The notes beneath the pieces were generated by a model that searched no databases, had not been told where the DNA came from, and was given only the letters and a program-made list of their open reading frames with translations. A program made the position numbers and the translations under genes. 64,000 nucleotides of DNA, from the NCBI GenBank assembly GCA_021740845.1, contig JAIOYZ010000013.1, positions 1 through 64,000 on the forward strand, written 5' to 3'. Source of the stretch: Bacteroidia bacterium (GTDB lineage Bacteria; Bacteroidota; Bacteroidia; UKL13-3). Positions 43,599 through 53,600 of the stretch are shown here, piece by piece. Each line of letters begins with the position of its first letter. The stretch's first letter is position 1.

Positions 43599-46097
43599 TT
43601 GAAGATAAAAAAGACCCGTATACTCCTTTTGTCTGTATTGACAATCTGCCTATTTGCTAAAACAAGTAGCGCGCAAAAAAATGCTATTTTGTTTGGCTCT
43701 ATCACCGATTCTATTGGTAGAACCATTGCAGATGTTAATATTACCGTTTTGAACCTAAACATTTTAGGTGGTAGCAACGAGGATGGAAAATTTCAAATCG
43801 CAGTTCCAGCAGATAGAAATTTAGAATTGCTCTTTACCTATGTGGGAAGACAGCCTTTTAAAATGTCTGTAGAGCCACTTAAGCCCGGAGAAAAAAGGGA
43901 GCTTAGCGTAAAAATGAGCTATGGCGTTTCCCTAAAAACCTTTGTCTTAACAGAAACCCGCGAGCGCGAAAAAGTATCAATGTATGTAATTGACCCAAAG
44001 AAGGCAGAGTCAATACCCAATGTAAGTGGAAGTTTTGAAAGCATTTTAAAAACATTACCGGGTGTTAGTTCTAATACAGAACTCAGTTCTCAATACAATG
44101 TGCGCGGTGGTAATTACGATGAAAACCTAATTTATGTAAACGATATTGAAATCTATCGTCCCTTTTTACCCCGCAGCGGACAGCAAGAAGGTTTGAGTTT
44201 TATCCATACAGAAATGGTTCAAAACGTAAAATTTTCTGCAGGTGGTTTTGAGGCTCGCTATGGCGACAAAATGAGTAGCGTTTTGGATATTAAATACAAA
44301 GACCCTAAGAAATTTGCAGCCTCTGCCAATGTGGGTTTATTGGGTGTTCAATCTCATGTAGAAGGCGCAAGCAAGAATTTACGTTTTACCTATTTATTAG
44401 GAGCTCGCTATTGGAGCAATAAATATGTTTTGGGCACCTTAGATGTAAAAGGCGATTACCAACCAACCTTTTATGATGTGCAAACACTTCTTAACTATCA
44501 CCTAAAAGAAAATTTAACAATTTCTGTTTTAACTAGCTATGCCAAAAACAATTACTACTTTATTCCTCAAAATAGAGAAACCACTTTTGGTACCGTAAAC
44601 AGAGCCTATCGTTTAAACATCTATTTTGATGGGGCAGATTTAATGCAATACCAAACCGCTACAGGTGCGCTAACTGTAAATTACCATCCCAACCATTTTA
44701 CTCAACTAAAATTTCTTGCCTCTAGTTTTTATTCCAACGAAAACGAAATATTTACCGTAGAAGGCGCTTACCGTTTAAGTGATATCGAAACTGATTTAGG
44801 TTCAGACAATTTTGCCCAAGCCCGCAACCTCAGAGGTGTTGGATATTTTATTAATAATGCCCGTAATTCTATTATTGCCAATGTAAATAATATTGGCCAC
44901 AGAGGTTATTATAGTCTTGGAAAAAACAGCATCCAATGGGGCGGATTTTTTCAAACAGAACACATCCAAGATAAATTGCACGAATGGCATTACGATGATT
45001 CTTCTGGTTTCTCAAGACCCGTTTTAGACTCTAACGGAAACTTTAATTTAAACAGCTATTTATGCACCAGTCTAAACCTTCAAACCTATCGCCTAAACGG
45101 TTACTTACAAAACTCGCAAACACTTAACAAAACCTATAATGCTGTCCTAACTTATGGCGTTCGGTTCAACTATTGGAGCTATAACCAACAAACAGTGTTT
45201 AGTCCAAGAATACAATTTGGGTTTGAACCAAATAAAAAACACAATACCCTAGTTAGAGACGAAGTTATTACCGGCAAAATTAGAAGAGATTGGATGATTA
45301 GAGCAGCTTATGGTTATTATTACCAACCGCCTTTTTACCGTGAGTTACGAGATTTTAATGGCGTTCTTAATCCAAACATCAAGGCGCAAAGAGCCATACA
45401 TTATGTATTGGGTGGCGATGTAAACTTTACCGCTTGGAACCGCCCTTTTAAATTTGTTACAGAAGCTTATTACAAAAAACTCGACTTCCTAATTCCATAC
45501 GAAATTGACAATGTGCGTATACGTTATTTTGCCAATAACAATAGCAGTGGTTATGCCACTGGAATGGATTTTAGAGTAAATGGTGAGTTTGTAAAAGGTG
45601 CCGAAAGTTGGGCCAGCTTGAGCTTTATGAAAACTCAAGAAAAAATTACAGGCGTAATTGATGCAGAAGGCAATCCCATAACACCTCGTTATATTCCTAG
45701 ACCAACCGACCAACGTTTTACTTTTGCTATTTTCTTCCAGGATTATTTAAAAAGAAACTCCAAAGTAAGAATGAGTTTGAACCTAGTTTATGGTTCGGGT
45801 ATGCCTTTTGGTGTGCCAGATAGAAACCGCTACAATGATCTAAACCGCATGCCAAGTTACCGCCGTGTGGACTTAGGTTTTAACCGTGTACTCATTGCAG
45901 AAAACACCAAGGAACGCGATACTTTTTGGAAACGTAATTTTAAATCGGCATGGATTGGCTTGGAAGTTTTTAACCTTTTAGGTGTAAACAATACCATAAG
46001 TTATATTTGGATAGAAGACGTGAGTGCCAATAGATATGCGGTTCCAAATTACCTTACCAATAGAAGAATCAACCTACGTTTAATGTTAAAATTTTAA
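43599..46097 (+). CDS. TonB-dependent receptor with carboxypeptidase-regulatory-like domain
   Basis: 832 aa from a TTG start (MKIKKTRILLLSVLTICLFA, signal peptide ending near SSAQ); no ATG precedes the signal. Residues ~25-115 are a CarboxypepD_reg-like domain (GSITDSIGRTIADVNITVLN). The plug follows (SFESILKTLPGVSSNTELSSQYNVRGGNYDENLIYVNDIEIYRP), then a ~22-strand barrel ending RINLRLMLKF. It lacks a SusD partner, so it is not a classic Sus pair. The ligand is unknown. It starts 14 bp after rpe. Confidence 0.9.
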   Translation: MKIKKTRILLLSVLTICLFAKTSSAQKNAILFGSITDSIGRTIADVNITVLNLNILGGSNEDGKFQIAVPADRNLELLFTYVGRQPFKMSVEPLKPGEKRELSVKMSYGVSLKTFVLTETREREKVSMYVIDPKKAESIPNVSGSFESILKTLPGVSSNTELSSQYNVRGGNYDENLIYVNDIEIYRPFLPRSGQQEGLSFIHTEMVQNVKFSAGGFEARYGDKMSSVLDIKYKDPKKFAASANVGLLGVQSHVEGASKNLRFTYLLGARYWSNKYVLGTLDVKGDYQPTFYDVQTLLNYHLKENLTISVLTSYAKNNYYFIPQNRETTFGTVNRAYRLNIYFDGADLMQYQTATGALTVNYHPNHFTQLKFLASSFYSNENEIFTVEGAYRLSDIETDLGSDNFAQARNLRGVGYFINNARNSIIANVNNIGHRGYYSLGKNSIQWGGFFQTEHIQDKLHEWHYDDSSGFSRPVLDSNGNFNLNSYLCTSLNLQTYRLNGYLQNSQTLNKTYNAVLTYGVRFNYWSYNQQTVFSPRIQFGFEPNKKHNTLVRDEVITGKIRRDWMIRAAYGYYYQPPFYRELRDFNGVLNPNIKAQRAIHYVLGGDVNFTAWNRPFKFVTEAYYKKLDFLIPYEIDNVRIRYFANNNSSGYATGMDFRVNGEFVKGAESWASLSFMKTQEKITGVIDAEGNPITPRYIPRPTDQRFTFAIFFQDYLKRNSKVRMSLNLVYGSGMPFGVPDRNRYNDLNRMPSYRRVDLGFNRVLIAENTKERDTFWKRNFKSAWIGLEVFNLLGVNNTISYIWIEDVSANRYAVPNYLTNRRINLRLMLKF

Positions 46098-46115
46098 ATT
46101 CGGTCTGAACCAAAG

Positions 46116-47864
46116 ATGGCAAAAGACAAAGCATCCAAAATTTTCGACAAACAACTGCTAGTGAAAATATTTTCGCTGGCATTGCCTTATAAGTTTAAAT
46201 TCTACACCGCGGTTGTTCTTACCTTGTCGATGGCCATTTTAGGACCCATTCGCCCCTATCTTATTCAACATGCTTTGGATTCTTATGTGGCGCAAAAAGA
46301 CGCACAAGGCTTATTGTATTTTACCTTATTTATTTTCTTTCTTCTTTTGGTTCAATCCGTAATACAATGGTGGAGCACAATTTTAGCTAACTTTTTGGGC
46401 CAACAAATTATTTACGATTTAAGAAACAAAGTCTACAAACACCTGCTCTCCTTGCGACTTAACTACTTTGATAAAACTCCCGTTGGAACCTTGGTAACAC
46501 GCAGCATTAGCGATATTGAAACCATTAGCGAAGTATTTAGCGAAGGCCTCATAAATATTGTAGGCGACATGCTGCAAATAGTTTTTTTATTGTTGCTCAT
46601 GTTTGGAACCAATGTAAAACTATCGTTGGTATGTTTGTCGGTTTTGCCATTTTTGTTTTATAGTGGTTACTTGTTTAAAGAAAAAATAAAAGAAAGTTTC
46701 GAGGATGTAAGAAACCAAGTTGCTCGACTAAACACATTTGTGCAAGAGCATTTGAGCGGTATGCAAATAGTGCAATTGTTTGGCAGAGAAGACCGAGAAA
46801 TGGAAGCCTTCAAAGAAATAAACGAAGCCCATAAAGTGGCCAATGTGAAGAGTGTTTTTTATTATTCGGTATTCTTTCCTGTGGTGGAAGTTCTTTCGGC
46901 CATTTCCATTGGTTTATTGGTTTGGTATGGAGCAAAAGGTGTAGTAGCAGAAGAAATAACTGTTGGAACTTTGGTTGCTTTTATCCTTTACTTAAACTTA
47001 TTCTTTCGTCCCATACGCCAATTAGCAGATAGGTTCAATAACCTTCAAATGGGAATGATTGCTGGCGAACGTATCTTTCAATTACTAGAAGATGAAGAAC
47101 CAAAAGAAATTTCGGGTCGAACCAAATTAGAAAATACAGAAGGGAACATTTCGTTTAAAGAAGTAGGATTTGCCTATATTGAAGGTCAGCCAGTTTTAAA
47201 AAACATAAATTTTGAGGTAAAAAAAGGGCAAACCATTGCGCTTGTTGGAGCTACAGGAGCAGGCAAATCTAGCATTATAAATTTATTGAGCAGATTTTAC
47301 GAAATTAACCAAGGAAGTATTTGCATTGATGGAACTCCTATTCAAGAATTTACCTTAGATAGTTTGCGTTCTAAAATAAGTGTGGTAATGCAAGATGTGT
47401 TTTTGTTTACGGGAAGCATTTTAGAGAACATTCAATTGTATGATAAAAGCATTCCCGAAGCTGAAATTATTGCCATGGCTAAGAAATTAGGTGCGCATGA
47501 TTTTATCAGTAAAATGCCCAATGGTTACCACCAAATGGTAACAGAACGTGGAGCTAGTTTATCTGTTGGACAAAGGCAATTGATTTCTTTTGTAAGAGCT
47601 ATGGTGGTAAATCCTGCCATATTGGTTTTAGACGAAGCTACCTCCAGCATCGACCATGAAACGGAGGAGATAATACAACAAGCAATTGTTAAAATGCGTG
47701 AAGGAAGAAGTAGCATCGTAATTGCCCATCGCCTCAGCACTATTGCCAATGCAGATGAAATTTTGGTTTTGCAAAAAGGCGAAATTGTAGAACGCGGAAC
47801 ACATACCCAATTACTTCAAAAAGAAGGCTATTACCACAAACTTTACCAGTATCAGTTTGTTTAA
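46116..47864 (+). CDS. ABC transporter, fused permease/ATPase (MsbA-like)
   Basis: 582 aa. Six transmembrane segments span ~20-320, and the nucleotide-binding domain ~345-580. Walker A is VGATGAGKSSIINLL, Q-loop VVMQDVFLFTGS, signature ASLSVGQRQLISF (LSVGQ instead of LSGGQ), Walker B ILVLDEATSSID, and switch IAHRLSTI. These half-transporters dimerise and export lipids or hydrophobic compounds. It begins 18 bp after the TonB receptor, with a GGTCTGAACC motif variant in the gap. Confidence 0.9.
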   Translation: MAKDKASKIFDKQLLVKIFSLALPYKFKFYTAVVLTLSMAILGPIRPYLIQHALDSYVAQKDAQGLLYFTLFIFFLLLVQSVIQWWSTILANFLGQQIIYDLRNKVYKHLLSLRLNYFDKTPVGTLVTRSISDIETISEVFSEGLINIVGDMLQIVFLLLLMFGTNVKLSLVCLSVLPFLFYSGYLFKEKIKESFEDVRNQVARLNTFVQEHLSGMQIVQLFGREDREMEAFKEINEAHKVANVKSVFYYSVFFPVVEVLSAISIGLLVWYGAKGVVAEEITVGTLVAFILYLNLFFRPIRQLADRFNNLQMGMIAGERIFQLLEDEEPKEISGRTKLENTEGNISFKEVGFAYIEGQPVLKNINFEVKKGQTIALVGATGAGKSSIINLLSRFYEINQGSICIDGTPIQEFTLDSLRSKISVVMQDVFLFTGSILENIQLYDKSIPEAEIIAMAKKLGAHDFISKMPNGYHQMVTERGASLSVGQRQLISFVRAMVVNPAILVLDEATSSIDHETEEIIQQAIVKMREGRSSIVIAHRLSTIANADEILVLQKGEIVERGTHTQLLQKEGYYHKLYQYQFV

Positions 47865-47934
47865 TGGCGAAAAAATGCCATTTTCAAATATTTAATCTAA
47901 AAGGTGGGATATTTTTCGCTTTAATCCAAAACAA

Positions 47935-48747
47935 TTATTTCAGGAAATTTCTATTTTGAATGTTTTGCAGTAAGGATATTTGTTTTATTGCCAATTGGTT
48001 AAGCCTAGTGAGTCTTTCCGCTTGAACCATTCCTTCATTGATAAGCAAGGCATTTATATTTTCTAAGTTAGATAAACAAATAAGTTGGTTTATACTTGCG
48101 TAATCTCTTATGTTACCCTTCAGTTTAGGATATTCAATTCGCCAATCTTTAGCTGTTTTACCAAACAACGCCACATTTAGAACATCCGCTTCATTCGCAT
48201 AAATAATTGAGATCTGTTTTAACGTTATTTCTTTGGGAATCAAATGCTCTTTGATAGCATTAGTATGAATATGATAATTTACTTTAGCTAGTTCCCTTTT
48301 GGCAGACCATCCCAATTGTTTGTACTCCTCTTCTTTTAATCGTTGAAATTCTTTGATTAAATAAAGTTTAAATTTTACACTTATTGCTGAACCGAATTCA
48401 AATGCAATATCTTTATGGGCATATGTCCCCCCATATTTCCCCTTTTTAACGATTAAGCCAATTGCATTAGTTTTTTCAATCCACTCCGAAACACTTATTA
48501 CAAAACTTGGCAAGCCCGCTTGCATCTTAAAGTGGTCAAATTCGACCACTTTAAAATTCGAATTGTTTATTTCTTCCCAAGTCCCAATAAACTCCAATGT
48601 AAATCTTGTCCTCAACCAATTTTTAATAATATCCGCTGCACGGCTCTCACTTTCTTTTGCATTTGCCATATCGGTTAATGAGATATAATCCTGATAATCT
48701 CCACCCAATATTGAAATATCTACATTATCTACTTTTATTTTGCTCAT
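47935..48747 (-). CDS. KilA-N domain protein, likely of phage or mobile-element origin
   Basis: 270 aa. The KilA-N domain occupies residues ~15-115 (YISLTDMANAKESESRAADIIKNWLRTRFTLEFIGTWEEINN, then SVSEWIEKTNAIGLIVKKGKYGGTYAHKDIAFEFGSAIS). KilA-N domains bind DNA and occur mainly in phages, large DNA viruses and prophage remnants. The C-terminal half is helical with no known domain. The start is preceded by a strong Shine-Dalgarno (GGAGGA, 6-nt spacing), unlike its neighbours. A GGTTCAAACC motif and a terminator lie just upstream. Confidence 0.88.
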   Translation of the reverse strand: MSKIKVDNVDISILGGDYQDYISLTDMANAKESESRAADIIKNWLRTRFTLEFIGTWEEINNSNFKVVEFDHFKMQAGLPSFVISVSEWIEKTNAIGLIVKKGKYGGTYAHKDIAFEFGSAISVKFKLYLIKEFQRLKEEEYKQLGWSAKRELAKVNYHIHTNAIKEHLIPKEITLKQISIIYANEADVLNVALFGKTAKDWRIEYPKLKGNIRDYASINQLICLSNLENINALLINEGMVQAERLTRLNQLAIKQISLLQNIQNRNFLK

Positions 48748-48753
48748 AATAAT

Positions 48754-48759
48754 TCCTCC
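48754..48759 (-). promoter_or_regulatory. Strong Shine-Dalgarno of the KilA-N gene
   Basis: Minus-strand GGAGGA sits 6 nt before the ATG at 48747. Most genes in the window show no purine-rich element at this position, so it stands out. Confidence 0.7.
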
Positions 48760-48796
48760 ATTAATAAAAACTCAATAATAAATCATTCTCAGCTTT

Positions 48797-48806
48797 GGTT
48801 CAAACC
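48797..48806 (+). repeat. Intergenic copy of the GGTTCAAACC motif
   Basis: Embedded in TTTGGTTCAAACCGAAAA, between the KilA-N gene start and the terminator of the next gene. Confidence 0.85.
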
Positions 48807-48811
48807 GAAAA

Positions 48812-48844
48812 AAAATAGCCCATGATAAAACCACGGGCTATTTT
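48812..48844 (-). terminator. Terminator after the 508-aa secreted protein gene
   Basis: Arms AAAATAGCCC (48812-48821) and GGGCTATTTT (48835-48844) form a 10-bp stem. On the minus strand a run of T follows directly, so it ends transcription of the gene that stops at 48873. Confidence 0.75.
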
Positions 48845-48872
48845 GTATCTAATAAAATTGAGCTTGTAATAA

Positions 48873-50399
48873 CTAGTCTACATCATATTTAACCTTGGCA
48901 ACAAAGAACACATTACGTCTTTTCTTTACAGATTTATCTTCTTTGTTTTTAATTCTTTGACGACCAAAACAAATGAAATTATTTTTAAACCATGGCTTAA
49001 TATCCATATCGGTATATTTGGCTTTATCACCAGTTAAAGATTTAATTACAACTTCAGATTTTTTCACCTTGGAAATATTCCCCTTTGAATCAATTGCCTT
49101 CGAGTTAATATAACTTCTGTCTGCATACATCATGCTTATTTGGTTGTTATCATCAGAAATAACAGAAATAAATTGAATCACACCAAATGGCTTTTCTGAT
49201 GGATACATTTCAAAAATTTCGTTCCATAACATATCCCCGTTGAAATCAAATTTCATAACAGCAGCATGGGTATATTGGTAGCCATCAAAAACCTGACGAG
49301 TATGGGTGGTGGTGGTGGTTCTGCCATTAACAGTTGATGTAGTAGTATACGTTTCTGTTCTATATGTGGCGTAATAACATTCTCCAATAATAACATAGCC
49401 ATCCTCTTGCTTAATTAAACCATGAACGGTCATGTTATAATTGAAATCAATTTCTTTCCCTTTGGCTTTCTTTTTAGCAATTTTTTTCTCAATCCTTTTC
49501 TGACTTCTTTGCGGCAGGTAATTAAAAAAATTCTTCATGTCGGTAAATGGATAGAATTTGATAAAATCCATTTTACCATTCACTGATTTTGAAAAATAAA
49601 AACCCTGAGAGGCATACCCATTTGACTTGGAATACGTACCAGAAATAGCATAATTATTTTTTTCTAACTGACTTGCTGTTGCACTTATAATATACTTATC
49701 TGTTTGGGAGGTTAGATTAATTGGTTCTGATTTTTTCCCCTTATTATCCATGGTAACCATGTAAACATCACTGGTTTTTTTATTGGGCAAGGCTTTTACA
49801 AATAGGCAAACTTCATCAGATTCTGGCAACAACTGCATTTGTTGAGGAACTAGTTTTTTGTTTTTTATCCCCTCAATTTCAAATGGAATAATCTTCTGCT
49901 TTCCGTTTTTCCAATTAATTGAGATAAGTGAAATTTCCTTTTTGAGCTTTCCTTGTAAATACACAAAATCGCCTTGGCAAACCATTTGTGAAATATATAT
50001 TTTCTTTGGATAATTTCCCTTTACCTGCTTTAATTCCATTTTCTCTACATCGATAGAAATAATGACATAATTCCCTTTTCTATCGGCAATGAGGGTATGG
50101 CCAGTTTTATCGGTTGAACCAATAGATTCAATATGCATTTTATCGCTAATGGCAATTTTCTTTGAACCTTTTAACTCCAAATCGCTATCGTAAAAATCAA
50201 AATAATAGTCCATCAAATCACCCGATTTCATGTCCTTGAAATACGAAACAACCATCCCAAACTCTCCAAACTGAAACGTTTTATAGCCGCTATACCCATC
50301 CTTTTCTTCAATTTCAATGCGCTTTTCATAGGTGATTTGCGCCTGGGCGACTGTTCCCAAAAGAAATATGGAAAGTAAAAAGCTTAAAAGATGTTTCAT
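48873..50399 (-). CDS. Secreted protein of unknown function
   Basis: 508 aa with a signal peptide (HLLSFLLSIFLLGTVAQAQ). No family recognised. The body looks like irregular beta-propeller-type repeats (YYFDFYDSDLELKGSKKIAI, YMVTMDNKGKKSEPINLT, AVMKFDFNGDMLWNEIFEM). Distinctive are a basic stretch (QKRIEKKIAKKKAKGKE, ~300-317) and a Thr-rich loop (TTTSTVNGRTTTTTHTR, near 355). There is no T9SS tail, so it is probably periplasmic. It is monocistronic with its own terminator. Confidence 0.65.
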   Translation of the reverse strand: MKHLLSFLLSIFLLGTVAQAQITYEKRIEIEEKDGYSGYKTFQFGEFGMVVSYFKDMKSGDLMDYYFDFYDSDLELKGSKKIAISDKMHIESIGSTDKTGHTLIADRKGNYVIISIDVEKMELKQVKGNYPKKIYISQMVCQGDFVYLQGKLKKEISLISINWKNGKQKIIPFEIEGIKNKKLVPQQMQLLPESDEVCLFVKALPNKKTSDVYMVTMDNKGKKSEPINLTSQTDKYIISATASQLEKNNYAISGTYSKSNGYASQGFYFSKSVNGKMDFIKFYPFTDMKNFFNYLPQRSQKRIEKKIAKKKAKGKEIDFNYNMTVHGLIKQEDGYVIIGECYYATYRTETYTTTSTVNGRTTTTTHTRQVFDGYQYTHAAVMKFDFNGDMLWNEIFEMYPSEKPFGVIQFISVISDDNNQISMMYADRSYINSKAIDSKGNISKVKKSEVVIKSLTGDKAKYTDMDIKPWFKNNFICFGRQRIKNKEDKSVKKRRNVFFVAKVKYDVD

Positions 50400-50493
50400 A
50401 AACTAAAAATAGCTGGTAATTGGATTTAAAAAATTTCACATAAATAAGAAAAAGTTGGGTAAAGAAAAATGAGGTATAAAAAATTATTATTTC

Positions 50494-50553
50494 CCTCCAC
50501 CCATTTCCATCTCCCTTCATTCCCTATTTCTAGGAGAGGGATATTTTCTTATA
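50494..50553 (+). repeat. 60-bp direct repeat, left copy
   Basis: Starts CCTCCACCCATTTCCATCTC and ends GGATATTTTCTTATA. It matches 54142-54201 at 58 of 60 positions, in the same orientation. It contains a short hairpin, CCTATTTCTAGG. The surrounding gap 50400-50693 holds nothing else that I can recognise. Confidence 0.92.
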
Positions 50554-50693
50554 AAAAATACTTATCTGCTTTGTTAAAAAAACACCTAACGTCAAAATTC
50601 ACTCTCTTTTTTTGAATAAATAAAGAAATGCTTAAATATAAACCCCTTAAATTCGATTCCTATTTAAACTATGGCCAATAATCCTAATTCCAA

Positions 50694-53600
50694 TTGAAAA
50701 TTCGATTTGTTTTACTTTTGTTTCTCATTTCTTCTCTTGCCACTTTTGCTCAGGAATTTGAGTGGCTAATAAATACAAAATCTGTTTTAGCGGAAACAAT
50801 AAATCATTCTAGTATTGATAAAAATGGGAAGATTATTGCCATTGGAAATTTTGAAAGGCAATTAATTCTAAACAACGATACTATGCGGTATACAAATATT
50901 GTAAACTCTGCATTTATTGCCAAATTCAATCCCAATTCAACTATTTCTTGGTTAAAGGAATTCAAGAATTGTGATTTCGAAAAAACGGTAATTGACTCTG
51001 ATTGCAATTCTTATGTTTTAGGTCAAACTAAAGATACTTTAACCACAAACCTTGGTCAAATAATTGGCTCATTTGCCAACAGAACTTATTTCATTTTAAA
51101 ATTTGATTCTACCGGCACCTTAAACAAACTAGTAAACCTAGGATTTACAACTTCTTCTGTATCCGTTTTGAACCTAAAAATAGATAAATTTAACCAAATT
51201 TACTTAATGGGTTATTACCTAGCAAATTTTAACATTCTAGGCAACTTAGTACAAAAAAACGGTAGTGGCGGGTCTGGATTTTTAGCCAAAATAAATCTGG
51301 AAAGTGCCATTTTAACTTATTCGAAAACTGCTACATCTTGCAATTTTGTAGATATAACTTTTGATGAATTTGGAGCTATTTACCTAACAGGAACCTTAAC
51401 TGGTAGTTTTGGCAATTCATCTTTTGGAACCATAACTCTTGCCGCAACTCAAAACGACATTTTCATTGCTAAATTAGCAGAAACAGGAACTTATTCTTGG
51501 GCCAAAAAGGCAGGAGGAAATCAACAAGACCAAAGCAATGGTATTTCATACTTTGGTGGTAAATTGTTTTTCTATGGCTCCATTATTGGTACAGTTAATT
51601 TTGACGGACTTTCAAAAACAAGCATCCCTGCTAATACTCAAAATGGGTTTATTGCAGTGGCAGATACAGTTGGAAATATTCTCAAGGTTCGCTTATGTAA
51701 TTCAGATGCTTCAACTTTCTTCAATTTGCAAATAAATTCGGATGGAAATATTCTTGCAATGGGAGTTTTTTCTGAAAAGTTATTTTATGATAATTTTCAA
51801 TTATCCACTTCAATTAACAACTGTCTTTATATTTCAAAAATCGACACTAATCTTAATGGATTATGGTTCCTCAGTTTAAATTCAACTGGGTCGCTTGCAA
51901 ATTGCCTTGCATCGCAAAATAGAGAATACTACTTTGCAGGCTCCATGTATGTAAGTTCCATGCAATTTGGTCCATTTTATCGATTTTTCAATATCCCAAA
52001 TAACAATGCATTTTTAGTTAAACTTTCAGACATTACAATTGCTACACAAGCTCCCAATCAAACTATTTTTTGTTCTGGTGAACAATTTAATGTAAACTAC
52101 CAAACAACTGGTAAATTTATCCCAGGCAATACCTTTTCCGTTTACCTAACAGATTCTTCTGGCACAATTGACTCCCTAACTTCCATTAAAATAGGAAGTA
52201 AACAAGATACCATTTCTGGGATAATTAATTGCCAAATACCTAACTCAATTATTCAATCAAAAAAATACAAACTTAGGATACAATCAAATACTCCAATTGT
52301 AAATAGCTTTATTGATACTTCAACTATTTCCATTCTTGCCTACCCATCCATAATCCATTCCCCCGATACATTTGTGTGTTATGGCAGTCAAATAAATTTA
52401 GGTTCAAACCAAACTATTGCCCAAAAGTATGAATGGAATTGGGGCTCTACAGTTTTAGATAGCACCAAACAACAAGTCCTAACCAAGCCCTTTTTGCCTC
52501 CGCAAACCAAACAATATATTCTTAAAGCTAGCAACCAACATTGCCCCTCCTTTGATAGTTTTTGGGTTGAGTACAAAGCGCCACTTCATTTGCAAATTGT
52601 TGAAGACACCTTGGTTTGTGCAAATGTCAATTTTGAAATTACACCTTCCATTATGGGTGGAAAAGATAGCCTTTCTCGAAAACTATTTTGGTTCAAATCT
52701 AATTGGACCAGCCCTCCATTTCTTGGAGAAAAATTGAGTACTTCTTTAACCAATTCCGACACTTTCTTTGTTCTCCTTTCCGATAATTGTTCCCTACCCG
52801 ACTCGGCAATGGTTACCGTAAAAACTGCAAATTATAGACAGCTAAACCTTTTTCAAGATACGCTAATATGTTTGAACCAAAGCATTCATATTAGTCCAAA
52901 CAATTTGGTTCAAGACACCTTAGGTTATAAATTAACCTGGACCGATAACAATTGGAATTTCTTATCTCAAGAAGACACGTTAAAACTAAATCCAAATCAG
53001 AATTCAAGCTACTATTTAATTAGCGAACACCTTTGCTATGTTGGAGCAGATACCTCTCAAGTTTTTATAAATATTAGTAAGCCTTTTCAGTTCAATTTAA
53101 TGCAGGATACCAGCCTTTGCTTGGGCGATACTTTTTCAATTTATTGTAATGCCAGTGGTGGTAAACCTTGGTCGTACAAAATAGCTTGGAGCAATGGCAT
53201 TCTTGATTCAATAAATCAATTTCGGTTTGAACCAAATGATCAAAAATATTATTACCAAATAAAATACCATGCAAACACAAACGAAAACCTAAAAGTCAGC
53301 TTTTCCGAAGCTTGCTCCAATCCAATTATTGATTCCATACAAATCCAAATACCTAGCAAATTGAACCTTCAAATTGAAGCTCAAAAAGTTTGTTTAGGTT
53401 TGCCTACAAATCTTGTAGCGAGCACACAGGGAGGAAGGTCTCCCTTTCACTATTTCTGGAAAACACTTCCCAATAAATCACCAATTCTACAAAAGGATTC
53501 TTTTATTTTATTGAATGCTTTAGACACAAGTTTTTTTATACAGGTTAGTGACGCTTGCGGTACAAGTGATTCTTTAGATTTCCATTACCTTCCTTTTGAA

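Noticed and set aside
50326-50520. Short minus-strand frame upstream of the 508-aa protein
   Set aside because: It overlaps the signal-peptide region of a supported gene in another frame and includes part of the 60-bp repeat.
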